From assembly GCA_023389035.1 (NCBI GenBank), contig JAEWFC010000030.1, positions 248,001 to 312,000 of the forward strand: a stretch of 64,000 bases of DNA. Direction: 5' to 3'. The notes under the pieces were generated by a model. That model did not search any database and was not told where the DNA came from. It saw only the letters and a program-made list of their open reading frames with translations. The translations under genes were made by a program, and so were the position numbers. The stretch is from Acidobacteriota bacterium (lineage in GTDB: Bacteria > Acidobacteriota > Blastocatellia > Pyrinomonadales > Pyrinomonadaceae). Every line of letters begins with the position of its first letter. Positions within the stretch are counted from its first letter, which is position 1. Of the stretch, positions 17,373 to 25,524 are shown piece after piece.

Positions 17373-18157
17373 ATCTCAATCTCACCCTTCAAAAAAGTCA
17401 CCGCATTTCCGCCGATCTTTACGCGGTCGCCGTTAAGTTCACAAAATAGTTCGCCGCCGCGGGCGGATACCTGTCGTGCGAATAGCTCCTTCTTGCCGAG
17501 CCGTTCTCCCCAATAAGGGATCAGCGAACAATGTATCGCACCGGTTACAGGATCCTCAGGTATCCCGATCCGCGGAGCGAACATACGCGACGCAAAGTCG
17601 CTGGTCTCGCCCGGTGCGGTCACGATCACCTCGTCATATGGCAGCTTTGCGAGGAGTGACATATCCGGGTTGAGCGCTTTGATCTGATCCTCGCTGTCGA
17701 CCAGCACGAACACCATATTTCCCTGTGCTTCCCATGTCTGCTTCGGTTCAGCTCCGATGGCATCTGCGAGGCCCGAAACGCTGCCGATCTCGGTCATCGG
17801 ATAGGCCGGAAAATCGAGCACCAGCTTGTCGCCATCCCGCAAGACGCTAAGCTCGCCGCTGCGGTCCGAATGAAACCGAATTAACTCGTTCTCGAGCTTC
17901 AGTTCGTTGAAGATCACGTGCGAAGCTGCCAGCGTCGCGTGGCCGCATAGGTTCACCTCGACTGTTGGTGTGAACCAGCGGATGTGATACTTGCCGCCAT
18001 CGGGCACAAAAAAAGCCGTCTCCGACAGATTGTTCTCAGCCGCAATGTTCAGCATCAGATCGTCCGCAAGCCACGAATCCAGCGGCACGACCGCAGCCGG
18101 ATTTCCGCCGAACGGCTTCGAAGTAAAGGCATCGACTTGAAAGATCTGCAGCTTCAT
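17369..18157 (-). CDS. PhzF-family isomerase/epimerase-like protein
   Basis: The 262-residue protein has the diaminopimelate-epimerase-like double fold. The N-terminal block is FQVDAFTSKPFGGNPAAVV (residues 5-23), the catalytic glutamate is Glu46 in NNLSETAFF and the NLCGHATLAASHV block follows near residue 69. The C-terminal half carries EDPVTGAIHCSLIPYW. Outside phenazine producers the substrates of PhzF proteins are unknown, and no phenazine genes are here. It overlaps the small membrane gene upstream and mntA downstream by 4 bases each. Confidence 0.9.
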   Translation of the reverse strand: MKLQIFQVDAFTSKPFGGNPAAVVPLDSWLADDLMLNIAAENNLSETAFFVPDGGKYHIRWFTPTVEVNLCGHATLAASHVIFNELKLENELIRFHSDRSGELSVLRDGDKLVLDFPAYPMTEIGSVSGLADAIGAEPKQTWEAQGNMVFVLVDSEDQIKALNPDMSLLAKLPYDEVIVTAPGETSDFASRMFAPRIGIPEDPVTGAIHCSLIPYWGERLGKKELFARQVSARGGELFCELNGDRVKIGGNAVTFLKGEIEI

Positions 18158-18414
18158 TTTGCCACCGAAATATGCGAATCCATGCTGACGTTTCGCTCAT
18201 CACGCCGCCATGACAGCCAGCCGCGAAAGTGCATTATCAAAAATATCGTGCTTCCGATGATCACTGCCCAACTTCCCGTCAGCACTCCGAAGGTGACCCA
18301 GCTGGCACTCGCCATCATAAAGATCAAAAAGCCGTACTTGTTCTTGTTGCCAAGCAAATATACTCCGGTCAACCCGCAGATCGTAGCCAGCCAATCGATT
18401 CCGTAATACTGCAT
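18154..18414 (-). CDS. Small three-helix membrane protein
   Basis: 86 residues with three hydrophobic segments at about 5-22, 27-46 and 48-64, and a charged C-terminal tail. The start GIDWLATICGLTGVYLLGNK is reminiscent of PnuC-like or PQ-loop small transporters, but similarity by eye is too weak to name it. The 4-base overlap with the PhzF-like gene and the 9-base gap from ridA make it part of the SUF transcript. Confidence 0.7.
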   Translation of the reverse strand: MQYYGIDWLATICGLTGVYLLGNKNKYGFLIFMMASASWVTFGVLTGSWAVIIGSTIFLIMHFRGWLSWRRDERNVSMDSHISVAK

Positions 18415-18423
18415 ATTGCAGAG

Positions 18424-18804
18424 CTATTCACCAACGGCCGCGATCGCCTGGATCTCGATCTTTACGCCGAAATGCAGGTCCTTGACCGGCACGATCGCAC
18501 GTGCGGGCCGATGTTCGCCCATCACCTTTTTATACGCTTCGTTCACCGCGTCCCACATTTCCATATCCGAGACATATATCGTCATCTGCAGCACGTGACC
18601 AAGGTCGCTGCCGGCCGCTTTCAATACCGCCTCCACATTTTTTAACGCGAGTTCTGTCTGCTCACCGATATTACCCGTAAACGGCTCACGCTTATCAAGC
18701 GACATCGGCAACTGGCCCGAAACATAGATCAGGCCGTTATGCTCGATGCCCGGCGAATAATGCCCTTTCGGCGGCGGCTGATTTTCCGGCTGAATATAAC
18801 GCAT
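18424..18804 (-). CDS. RidA family protein (enamine/imine deaminase)
   Basis: RidA proteins hydrolyse reactive 2-aminoacrylate-type enamines made by PLP enzymes, protecting cellular PLP enzymes. The 126-residue product shows GHYSPGIEHNGLIYVSGQLP near residue 14, then GEQTELALKNVEAVLKAAG and the C-terminal RPARAIVPVKDLHFGVKIEI block holding the conserved arginine and the final glutamate-containing strand. I start it at ATG 18804, one base after the sufB stop. A longer frame would begin with TTG 18825 inside sufB. A link to the PLP enzyme SufS is possible but unproven. Confidence 0.9.
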   Translation of the reverse strand: MRYIQPENQPPPKGHYSPGIEHNGLIYVSGQLPMSLDKREPFTGNIGEQTELALKNVEAVLKAAGSDLGHVLQMTIYVSDMEMWDAVNEAYKKVMGEHRPARAIVPVKDLHFGVKIEIQAIAAVGE

Positions 18805-18805
18805 C

Positions 18806-20245
18806 TCAGCCGACGCTACCTTCAAGTTTCAGGCCCAGCAGCTTCGTCGCCTCGACCGCGTATTCCATCGGCAGCTCACGAAAGACTTCCTTACAGAATC
18901 CGTTGATGATGAGCGATACGGCGTCTTCTTGCGAGATGCCGCGCTGCTGCAGGTAGAAGAGCTGATCTTCGCTGATCTTTGATGTCGTGGCTTCGTGCTC
19001 GACCTTGGCGGTGTTGTTCATCACCTCGATGTAGGGGAACGTGTTCGCCTCGCTCTTACCGCCGATCAGCATCGAATCGCACTGCGTGTAGTTTCGCGCA
19101 CCTGCCGCCTTCGGCATTATCTTGACCAGGCCGCGATAACTGTTGTTCGATTTTCCGGCCGAGATGCCTTTTGAAACGATGGTCGATTTCGTGTTCTTGC
19201 CAAGATGGATCATCTTGGTGCCGGTATCGGCGATCTGAGCGTTATTCGTCAATGCGACCGAGTAAAATTCACCGATCGAATTGTCGCCCTGGAGGATCAC
19301 CGACGGATATTTCCATGTGATCGCAGAGCCGGTTTCGACCTGCGTCCACGAGATCTTTGAGTTGCGTCCGCGGCACGCACCACGTTTTGTAACGAAGTTG
19401 TAGATACCGCCCTTGCCGCTCTCGTCGCCGGCGTACCAGTTCTGCACGGTCGAATATTTGATCTCGGCGTCGTCCAACGCGACCAGTTCAACAACCGCCG
19501 CATGCAGCTGATTCGTGTCAAACTGCGGTGCCGTACAGCCTTCGTTATACGCGACGTAACCGCCTTCTTCGGCGACGATCAGCGTGCGTTCAAACTGTCC
19601 TGATTCCTGGGTGTTGATACGAAAATAGGTCGAAAGTTCCATCGGGCAGCGGACGCCTTTCGGAATGTAAACGAACGACCCGTCCGAGAACACTGCCGAA
19701 TTCAGGGCTGCGTAATAGTTATCGCCGACGGGCACGACAGATCCGAGATACTTCTTGACCAGTTCGGGATAATCTGCGACCGCTTCGGTAAACGAGCAAA
19801 ATATCACGCCCGCTTCGAGTAACTTTTTCTTGTACGTGGTGGCGACCGAGACCGAATCGAACACCGCATCGACGGCGACGTTCGCCAGCATCTTTTGCTC
19901 GCTGAGCGGTATCCCGAGCTTTTCGAATGTCTTTACCAGTTCGGGATCGACCTCGTCCATGCTGGCCTTTTTCGGCTTTTGCCGCGGAGCCGAGTAATAC
20001 GAGATGTTCTGGAAATCGATGTTCGGGTAACTGAAGTTCGCCCAGTTATCGGGCTGCTTCATCGTCAGCCACTGACGAAACGCCTTGAGCCGAAACTCGA
20101 GCATCCATTCGGGCTCATTCTTTTTCGACGATATAAGACGCACCGTGTCCTCGCTCAAACCCTTGGCGATGGTGTCGGTTTCGATCTCGGTCACGAAGCC
20201 GTACTTGTATTCCCGATTTGTTAATAATTCTGCTGCTGTCGACAT
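18806..20245 (-). CDS. sufB: Fe-S assembly scaffold subunit SufB
   Basis: Core scaffold of the SufBC2D complex, where the nascent cluster forms. 479 residues, the expected length. Recognisable blocks are EPEWMLEFRLKAFRQW near residue 45, FVYIPKGVRCPMELSTYFRI near 190, EGCTAPQFDTNQLHAAVVEL near 235, GRNSKISWTQVETGSAITWKYP near 295 and the C-terminal EHEATTSKISEDQLFYLQQRG near 425. It lies 12 bases downstream of rrf2 and is the first structural gene of the operon. Confidence 0.97.
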   Translation of the reverse strand: MSTAAELLTNREYKYGFVTEIETDTIAKGLSEDTVRLISSKKNEPEWMLEFRLKAFRQWLTMKQPDNWANFSYPNIDFQNISYYSAPRQKPKKASMDEVDPELVKTFEKLGIPLSEQKMLANVAVDAVFDSVSVATTYKKKLLEAGVIFCSFTEAVADYPELVKKYLGSVVPVGDNYYAALNSAVFSDGSFVYIPKGVRCPMELSTYFRINTQESGQFERTLIVAEEGGYVAYNEGCTAPQFDTNQLHAAVVELVALDDAEIKYSTVQNWYAGDESGKGGIYNFVTKRGACRGRNSKISWTQVETGSAITWKYPSVILQGDNSIGEFYSVALTNNAQIADTGTKMIHLGKNTKSTIVSKGISAGKSNNSYRGLVKIMPKAAGARNYTQCDSMLIGGKSEANTFPYIEVMNNTAKVEHEATTSKISEDQLFYLQQRGISQEDAVSLIINGFCKEVFRELPMEYAVEATKLLGLKLEGSVG

Positions 20246-20257
20246 ACTTCTTTTGCC

Positions 20258-20737
20258 CTAAACTCTCTGCGGCTCGATCGTCCGATGGATACCTTGTATC
20301 TGGTGAAACATCGCGTCCACCGCTTGTTCATTTCCGACCAGGCTGGCGAGCGATATCTGCGAAAGTGCATTTTCGACTATCTCGTGCAGCCCGACAATGA
20401 CCGGCCTGATGCCGCAATCGCCCTTGTGAATGCATTTTTCCAGCACGCCTGTATAACTTTCGCAATGCGAGCTCAGCACCTCGTCATCGAGGACCTTGAT
20501 TATCTCGTTCAAATAGATCTCGTTGGCCGGACGCGCCAGAAAATAGCCGCCCTTTGTGCCGCGAGTCGAATTCACAAAACCCGATTTGTTGAGCAGCCAC
20601 ATCAGCTTTCCCGCGTTCGCCGTCGAGATCCCCTCGAGCTCCGCGATCTGCGGAAGCGTTAGCGACTGGCCGGGCTCTAGATTTGCCAACTGCACCAGGC
20701 AACGCAGCCCATATTCTTCCTGTGCCGAGATCTTCAT
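20258..20737 (-). CDS. Rrf2 family transcriptional regulator, probable SUF operon repressor
   Basis: A winged-helix Rrf2/IscR/SufR-type regulator of 159 residues. The DNA-binding domain covers residues 1-75 (recognition region STANAGKLMWLLNKSGFV). Three cysteines at 92, 102 and 108 match the cluster-binding positions of Fe-S-sensing Rrf2 proteins. Being first in the suf operon implies autoregulation in response to Fe-S status. The upstream 40 bases contain two direct ATCGAA motifs (within ACTATCGAACG and TTATCGAAGT on the minus strand) that could be operator half-sites. I see no Shine-Dalgarno sequence before the ATG, and TATAGATT directly precedes it, so a leaderless message is possible. Confidence 0.93.
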   Translation of the reverse strand: MKISAQEEYGLRCLVQLANLEPGQSLTLPQIAELEGISTANAGKLMWLLNKSGFVNSTRGTKGGYFLARPANEIYLNEIIKVLDDEVLSSHCESYTGVLEKCIHKGDCGIRPVIVGLHEIVENALSQISLASLVGNEQAVDAMFHQIQGIHRTIEPQRV

Positions 20738-20829
20738 AATCTATACTTCGATAAAGGTTTACGTTCGATAGTAAAGCAATTATCCCAAATCATTACTTTT
20801 TGGTCAAGATTGTAGAAGCAAGAGTTTTG

Positions 20830-20911
20830 CCTGCGAATAACACGAAAGAACGCGAATGAAGAAACAATATTCTTTCCTTATTCGTGTCGATTCGCGCTAT
20901 TCGCGTGCAGG
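20830..20911. repeat. Imperfect intergenic palindrome, 82 bp
   Basis: Two arms of about 40 bases fold on a central AATATT; the outer ends are CCTGC and GCAGG. About three quarters of the arm positions pair, and the arms carry alternating GCGAATA/CGAAT motifs. It lies upstream of the SUF regulator and 18 bases beyond the stop of the M1 peptidase gene, so it could act as that gene's terminator or be a dispersed REP-like element. Confidence 0.7.
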
Positions 20912-20928
20912 ATGTAGGTGATCGCGAT

Positions 20929-23886
20929 CTAATATTTCTTTCGGATACGAACAGCTCGTTCGATCACGTCAACATTTTCTAGGATCTTTAGTCTCAGGTC
21001 TCGGTCGAGCGTCGGGTTGTCAGCGAGGAATTCGTTGACGAGATTCAGGGCTTCTTCGCTTCGCTGGCCACCGATGAAGGCTCCGAGCCAGCCGTTCACG
21101 AAGAATATCTTGCGGTTGCGTTTGTGGTTAGGAAGCTCCTTCAACGCCCGCTCGAGATACGGCAGCGTCAGGTCCGCGTGCCTTATTGAATTCCACGGCC
21201 CAAATGCCGCTTCGATCCAGCTTTCAGCGATCTCTTTGTTGTTTACGAAGTCATTCCAATACTTCGCCTTGTTCTCCGCCGTCGCGATGCCACCCCTCGC
21301 CGCATATGCATATCGCTTCGCCTCGTCGCTCGTCTCCGTTTTCTCCAGCTTAGCCAGCAGCTTTGGTGCTTCCGGATCGCCAAGGATGAGAAGGCGCGTG
21401 ACGATATCAAACTTGTCCTTTGTTTTGAGCGGAATCGCCGGCGCGGTTTCTTCGCCGCGTCGAAACGCTTCAGCCTGCTCCTTTGTCATGATTTGATAGA
21501 CCAGCTGAGCATCCTTGAACGCCTCTTTCAGCTCTCTCTTAACATCTCCGCGACTCTGCGTCTCGGCGGTTAGCATTTGCTTCAACACGCCTCGAGCCTT
21601 TTCGCTACCAGCCACATTCAAAAACGCCCGATAGTACGTGATCCGCTGTCCGAGCGTCTCAGCGTTCCGCATCCGCTCGATAAGCATATCCTCGACCCGT
21701 GGCCGTAGCCCTGCCGAACGGCTATCGTCGATGTAATAGTTCATCGCCGTCCCGACCCGGCTGAGCAGCAATGCCGTCGTCGATTCGTCCTCCTCTGCAT
21801 AAGCCCGCGCGTTAGCAAGGGCGTCATCGGTCGGCCGCGTGTTACGCCCTTGCTCACGCGCGGGCTTATGCACTAGAACTTTCACCACCAGCTCAACATA
21901 CTCCCGCGGGTCGAGCTCGCCCTCGCGGACGCTGTCCCATAACGCGCCCCACATCATTGACCGTAGGAACGGGTCCTTCTCGTTCTGGATGTTCTTCAGG
22001 ACATACTCGCGGCTCTTCACATCAAGCAGAAAAATGCCGTAGCCGTAGTCCTTGTAGTTTGGAAAAATAAAGTAATGCTCGTATTCGGCGATCTTAAAAC
22101 CTTTCGGCCATGAGTCAGGAACCGACCATCCCCTCTCTAATCTTTCGTCCCGGTAGCTTCCTCGAGCGTATTTCACGCCTTTCATCAGAGGCATCTTTGC
22201 ATCGGGTGGAAAACCGTCAACTCGAACCTCAGAAGTCCAGTCCGGAGCTAAAGTGATGAAACCGGGAATCTGGCGGGGCGGTCTCTTTGGATCAATTTGA
22301 GACATACGCACTGTCCCAAGTCCCGGACGTTTTACCCAAAAAGCAGCCCATTCACTTAGTCCTGTCCCGGTGGTTGATTCAAACTCCCTAACCAGATCCT
22401 CCCAACCCGCATTCCCGAACTCATGCTTCTTCAAAAACGCACGCACGGCGGTTTGGAATTTGTCTTCGCCAAGATAGAACTCCGCCTGGCGGAGGAACGC
22501 GGGGGCTTTGTTGTAGACGATGTTGCCGTAGGCGGATTTTGCGGCGGAAAGATTGTTGATCTCCTGATAGATCGGCGTTGTGCCCTTGGTCGAATCGGTC
22601 TGGTAGGCGGCCTGTTTGACGCGTTCGTAGAACACCTTCCAGGCGTTCATTTCGGGCATGATCCGCTCCATCGCCTTGTACGCCGTAAAGGTCGCAAATC
22701 CCTCTTTCAGCCACAGGTCGTCGAACCAACGCATCGTCACCGTGTCCCCAAACCACTGATGCGACGCCTCGTGAAAGATCAGCAAAGCCCGCGAAATATG
22801 GTCGTTCTTGGTCGGCTCCTGCGGAAACATGATGCTTGATTCCCTCAAGAACGTCGCCCCCGCATGCTCCATCCCGCCGAACGGAAACTCCGGTATCAAA
22901 ACCAGATCGTACTTAGGAAACGGAAACGTGTAATCGAAATACTCCTCGAAATACTTGATCGCCTCGCGGTTGAGTCGAAACACCTCCGCCGCATGCGGCT
23001 TAAACTTTTCAACTTGGGATTTGCGGACATATAGGGACGTTTTGCGTATGGCTCCTCCCTGATAAATGGCCGACTGTTCGTCCTCAACTCTCAGAAAATT
23101 CCCAGCGGCAAACGAAAATACGTAGGTGCTTATGGGGAAAGTAGTCCTAAAAACGGTTGTCCCAGACTTACCGTCTTCCGACAACTCGATACGTTCAATC
23201 GGATCGCCGTTAGAGACCATAGCCCACTCTATCGGTGAGGTAAGCGACAGCTGAAACCGCGCCTTAAGATCCGGCTGATCGAACACCGGGAGTGCAGTGC
23301 TCGCGTCGGATGGGACAAAGAGCGAGTAGAGATATTCCGACCCGTCCTCTTTGTCGATGTACCGTGTGATCGCCGACCCGCTGGTCAAGATCGGCGAAGT
23401 GAAATCGAGCTTGATGACGTTCTCGCCCTCGACGACGTTGTCGTAAAAGACCAGATGCTCGTTCATCTCCGCATAGTACCGAGAGATTCCGTCCCTTATG
23501 TGACGTGGTCGATCGAAGATAGCAGTGCGTCCGTTGATGGTAACGTTGGAGATCGTCGACTTCTCCTCATGCCCCTTTATTGGCCGCCAGTCAAGGATGA
23601 TGGGAGACACACTCCCTACCGGTCGTGTTTCCGCCTGTGCAGGCTTCCGGCCGCCCGCTGACGCAGGCGGTTCTGACACTTTCACGCGTATCTCGATCGT
23701 CCCCTTCAGCACCGGTGACATCTTTTCGAGCGTCAGGTTCAGCTTGTAGCGGACGTCCGAATAATGCGCAGCTCGCCATTTTGCCAGCTCCAGCGAAACG
23801 CCCGATTCGATTGGCGGAACGGAGGTGGTTTGCGTAAAGGCGGCCATCGGTACGAGTAACGCAGCTAGCAGTATCAAGATCTTCAT
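20929..23886 (-). CDS. Secreted M1 family aminopeptidase with two in-frame repeat-like segments
   Basis: Zinc metallopeptidase trimming N-terminal residues of peptides, exported by a signal peptide (MKILILLAALLVPMAAFTQ, start at ATG 23886; a longer frame starts at 23931). About 985 residues. The GXMEN-equivalent is FGGMEHAG and the zinc site is HEASHQWFG near residue 372, followed by the distal glutamate in LWLKEGFATF; this matches M1 peptidases. The C-terminal half is a helical ERAP1-like domain. Two parts look inserted: about residues 72-95 (SEPPASAGGRKP...) are encoded by a GC-rich repeat at 23631-23670, and about residues 672-697 (HKPAREQGRNTRP...ARAYA) by a near-perfect palindrome at 21796-21872. 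Both keep the frame. The second lies in the helical domain, away from the active site. Confidence 0.92.
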   Translation of the reverse strand: MKILILLAALLVPMAAFTQTTSVPPIESGVSLELAKWRAAHYSDVRYKLNLTLEKMSPVLKGTIEIRVKVSEPPASAGGRKPAQAETRPVGSVSPIILDWRPIKGHEEKSTISNVTINGRTAIFDRPRHIRDGISRYYAEMNEHLVFYDNVVEGENVIKLDFTSPILTSGSAITRYIDKEDGSEYLYSLFVPSDASTALPVFDQPDLKARFQLSLTSPIEWAMVSNGDPIERIELSEDGKSGTTVFRTTFPISTYVFSFAAGNFLRVEDEQSAIYQGGAIRKTSLYVRKSQVEKFKPHAAEVFRLNREAIKYFEEYFDYTFPFPKYDLVLIPEFPFGGMEHAGATFLRESSIMFPQEPTKNDHISRALLIFHEASHQWFGDTVTMRWFDDLWLKEGFATFTAYKAMERIMPEMNAWKVFYERVKQAAYQTDSTKGTTPIYQEINNLSAAKSAYGNIVYNKAPAFLRQAEFYLGEDKFQTAVRAFLKKHEFGNAGWEDLVREFESTTGTGLSEWAAFWVKRPGLGTVRMSQIDPKRPPRQIPGFITLAPDWTSEVRVDGFPPDAKMPLMKGVKYARGSYRDERLERGWSVPDSWPKGFKIAEYEHYFIFPNYKDYGYGIFLLDVKSREYVLKNIQNEKDPFLRSMMWGALWDSVREGELDPREYVELVVKVLVHKPAREQGRNTRPTDDALANARAYAEEDESTTALLLSRVGTAMNYYIDDSRSAGLRPRVEDMLIERMRNAETLGQRITYYRAFLNVAGSEKARGVLKQMLTAETQSRGDVKRELKEAFKDAQLVYQIMTKEQAEAFRRGEETAPAIPLKTKDKFDIVTRLLILGDPEAPKLLAKLEKTETSDEAKRYAYAARGGIATAENKAKYWNDFVNNKEIAESWIEAAFGPWNSIRHADLTLPYLERALKELPNHKRNRKIFFVNGWLGAFIGGQRSEEALNLVNEFLADNPTLDRDLRLKILENVDVIERAVRIRKKY
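21796..21872. repeat. 77-bp palindromic element in frame within the M1 peptidase gene
   Basis: 29-base arms at 21796-21824 and 21844-21872 are inverted copies with one mismatch, separated by 19 bases. The element is read through in the peptidase frame as 25 to 26 residues. A palindrome this long and precise is not expected from coding constraints and resembles a mobile palindromic element such as the Rickettsia palindromic elements. Confidence 0.9.
23631..23670. repeat. GC-rich double-hairpin repeat in frame within the M1 peptidase gene
   Basis: 40 bases beginning CCGCCTG and ending CAGGCGG. They contain two small hairpins (GCCTG/CAGGC and CCGCC/GGCGG) as well as complementary ends. The segment encodes the Pro/Ala/Gly-rich stretch between two conserved strands of the N-terminal domain, unlike anything expected in an M1 peptidase. 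Confidence 0.6.
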
Positions 23887-24004
23887 GGGCAGACGCGGGT
23901 GCGCCAAGCGGCGCTGAGTGGTTTGAGTCAATGATAGCTTAGTGCGGCCGGCTTTCGGAATAGTTGCTTTCGGCGGCCGGGTACGGACTCTTTGACTTAA
24001 AAGA

Positions 24005-24028
24005 AAAACCCCGGAAAGCCGGGGTTTT
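24005..24028 (-). terminator. Intrinsic terminator after the TonB-family gene
   Basis: A 10-base perfect stem (AAAACCCCGG/CCGGGGTTTT) with a 4-base loop is followed on the minus strand by TTCTTTTA. It starts 25 bases after the stop at 24053. Confidence 0.9.
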
Positions 24029-24052
24029 CGCGAGCAACAAAAAAGTAGCGTT

Positions 24053-25393
24053 CTAGAGGGCGAAATTGAAATTCACAAACCCGGTCGCCTTCACCGGTTG
24101 GCCGTCACGTGTGAACGGCTTGAACTTCCATTTGCGTATCGCGTCGCGGGCCGCGGGCTGCAGCAATGCGTGGCCGCTCATGCTCTGAACTTCTTCGACA
24201 TCACCCTGTTCATTGACCGTGATCTCAACGCGGACCATTCCGGCCGCACGCATTTGCCGCGCCGTCGAAGGATAAGCCGGAGCGGTCTGCTTTGTGGCAT
24301 AACCGATCAAGGAGCCGACCTCAAGTGGACCGGTCTCGGTCGAGTTTTCCTTCGAGGTTTGCTCGGGTTCAGCAGGCTTGGGCGTAGCAGCCGGCGGGTT
24401 GACCGGCTGGCTGCTGACAATGCGTACCGGGCGTTCGGCCGGACGTGTCTCAGCATTGACGGCAGGAGCGGGCTTTTCGGTCTGCTGCTGAGCCGGATTT
24501 GCAGATGAAGAGTTAGCAGGAGTCGTGTTCGCAGGGGGTTGTTCGACTGCCGCAGGCCGCTGTGCGGACGGTTCAGGGATGGATCTATTCACGGCCACGA
24601 TCTGCGGCGACGGACTTGCTGCGGGAGCGGAGCCGGCCGAACCGGGCTCGTTGACCGGCCGTCCGTCAATGGCATTCGTGACCACGCTCTGCGAACTCGC
24701 GATCTGTTCGCGTGTATCAGCCGCGGCATCGCGCCAACGTCGGGCGTCGTAGTCGTCCCGTGCTATCGCGGCACGCGTCGCCATCGCTTCTTCGAGCAAA
24801 GCGACCGCTGCCGGGGCCTTAGTTTTTTCTTCGGATGTTTCCTTGGCCTGGGTTATTACCGTCTCCACCAGACCGCGCATCTGCTCGATATCGTTCACTG
24901 CCTCGAGCGGGAGATTGCGGTCAGAGACTGTCAGCCCGAGCGAACGATAACGGTCGGCCTGGCTGCGAGCACTCTTGACGACCTGGCCGGCGACCGCCTG
25001 ATAAAGTGCGTCCGCGTGAGCGTTGTTGCGCTTGTACGATTCGAACTGTGTCTTAAGCAGGTCCTCCGCACGCTTGTATTCGCCCTGCTCGATGTAGCTG
25101 TTCATCATCAGCACATTAACGACGGCATTGACAGAAGGATCGGTCGATTCGCGGCGGATATTTTCTAGTTCGTACAGCGCGGCAGGATAATTTCGCACGG
25201 CAATATTGGCTTTTGCCTTAGAGATGCGATCGCGCATTACGTCGGCTGCGGTCGGCACTTTCGCCGCCGGCGAAGTTACCGTTTGAGCAGTCGGTTCTGT
25301 AGGCGGCGGCACCGTTTGAGCGAGCGAAACGGTCGCGAATCCAACAAGGGCCAGCGTGGCCGAAGCGCAGTAATTGGTGACATTTAGCGGCAT
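24053..25393 (-). CDS. Secreted TonB C-terminal domain protein with TPR-like N-terminal region
   Basis: The 446-residue product has a signal peptide (MPLNVTNYCASATLALVGF, cleavage near SLAQT). Residues about 45-230 are helical and TPR-like. A Pro/Ala/Glu-rich linker follows (about 240-350), then a C-terminal TonB-type domain (IGYATKQTAPAYPSTARQ... to FVNFNFAL). The ATG at 25393 is preferred because GGAG lies 6 bases upstream; an ATG at 25405 is also in frame. No ExbB/ExbD or TonB N-terminal anchor is present, so it may not energise receptors. In this type of bacterium such domains are common in secreted proteins of unknown role. Confidence 0.8.
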   Translation of the reverse strand: MPLNVTNYCASATLALVGFATVSLAQTVPPPTEPTAQTVTSPAAKVPTAADVMRDRISKAKANIAVRNYPAALYELENIRRESTDPSVNAVVNVLMMNSYIEQGEYKRAEDLLKTQFESYKRNNAHADALYQAVAGQVVKSARSQADRYRSLGLTVSDRNLPLEAVNDIEQMRGLVETVITQAKETSEEKTKAPAAVALLEEAMATRAAIARDDYDARRWRDAAADTREQIASSQSVVTNAIDGRPVNEPGSAGSAPAASPSPQIVAVNRSIPEPSAQRPAAVEQPPANTTPANSSSANPAQQQTEKPAPAVNAETRPAERPVRIVSSQPVNPPAATPKPAEPEQTSKENSTETGPLEVGSLIGYATKQTAPAYPSTARQMRAAGMVRVEITVNEQGDVEEVQSMSGHALLQPAARDAIRKWKFKPFTRDGQPVKATGFVNFNFAL

Positions 25394-25524
25394 TTTCTTC
25401 TCCATTTGCTGAGTTGAATTTCCGTAAAGGCCAAGCGAACTACTCTTGGGGAAGGCTCACTCTTAATGACCCATAACTTACCCCGGGAAAATCATCAACG
25501 GAACGAATATTTTGAATTCGCTCC

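Noticed and set aside
17369..18157. Phenazine biosynthesis locus
   Set aside because: Only a PhzF-family protein is present, and this family is widespread outside phenazine pathways.
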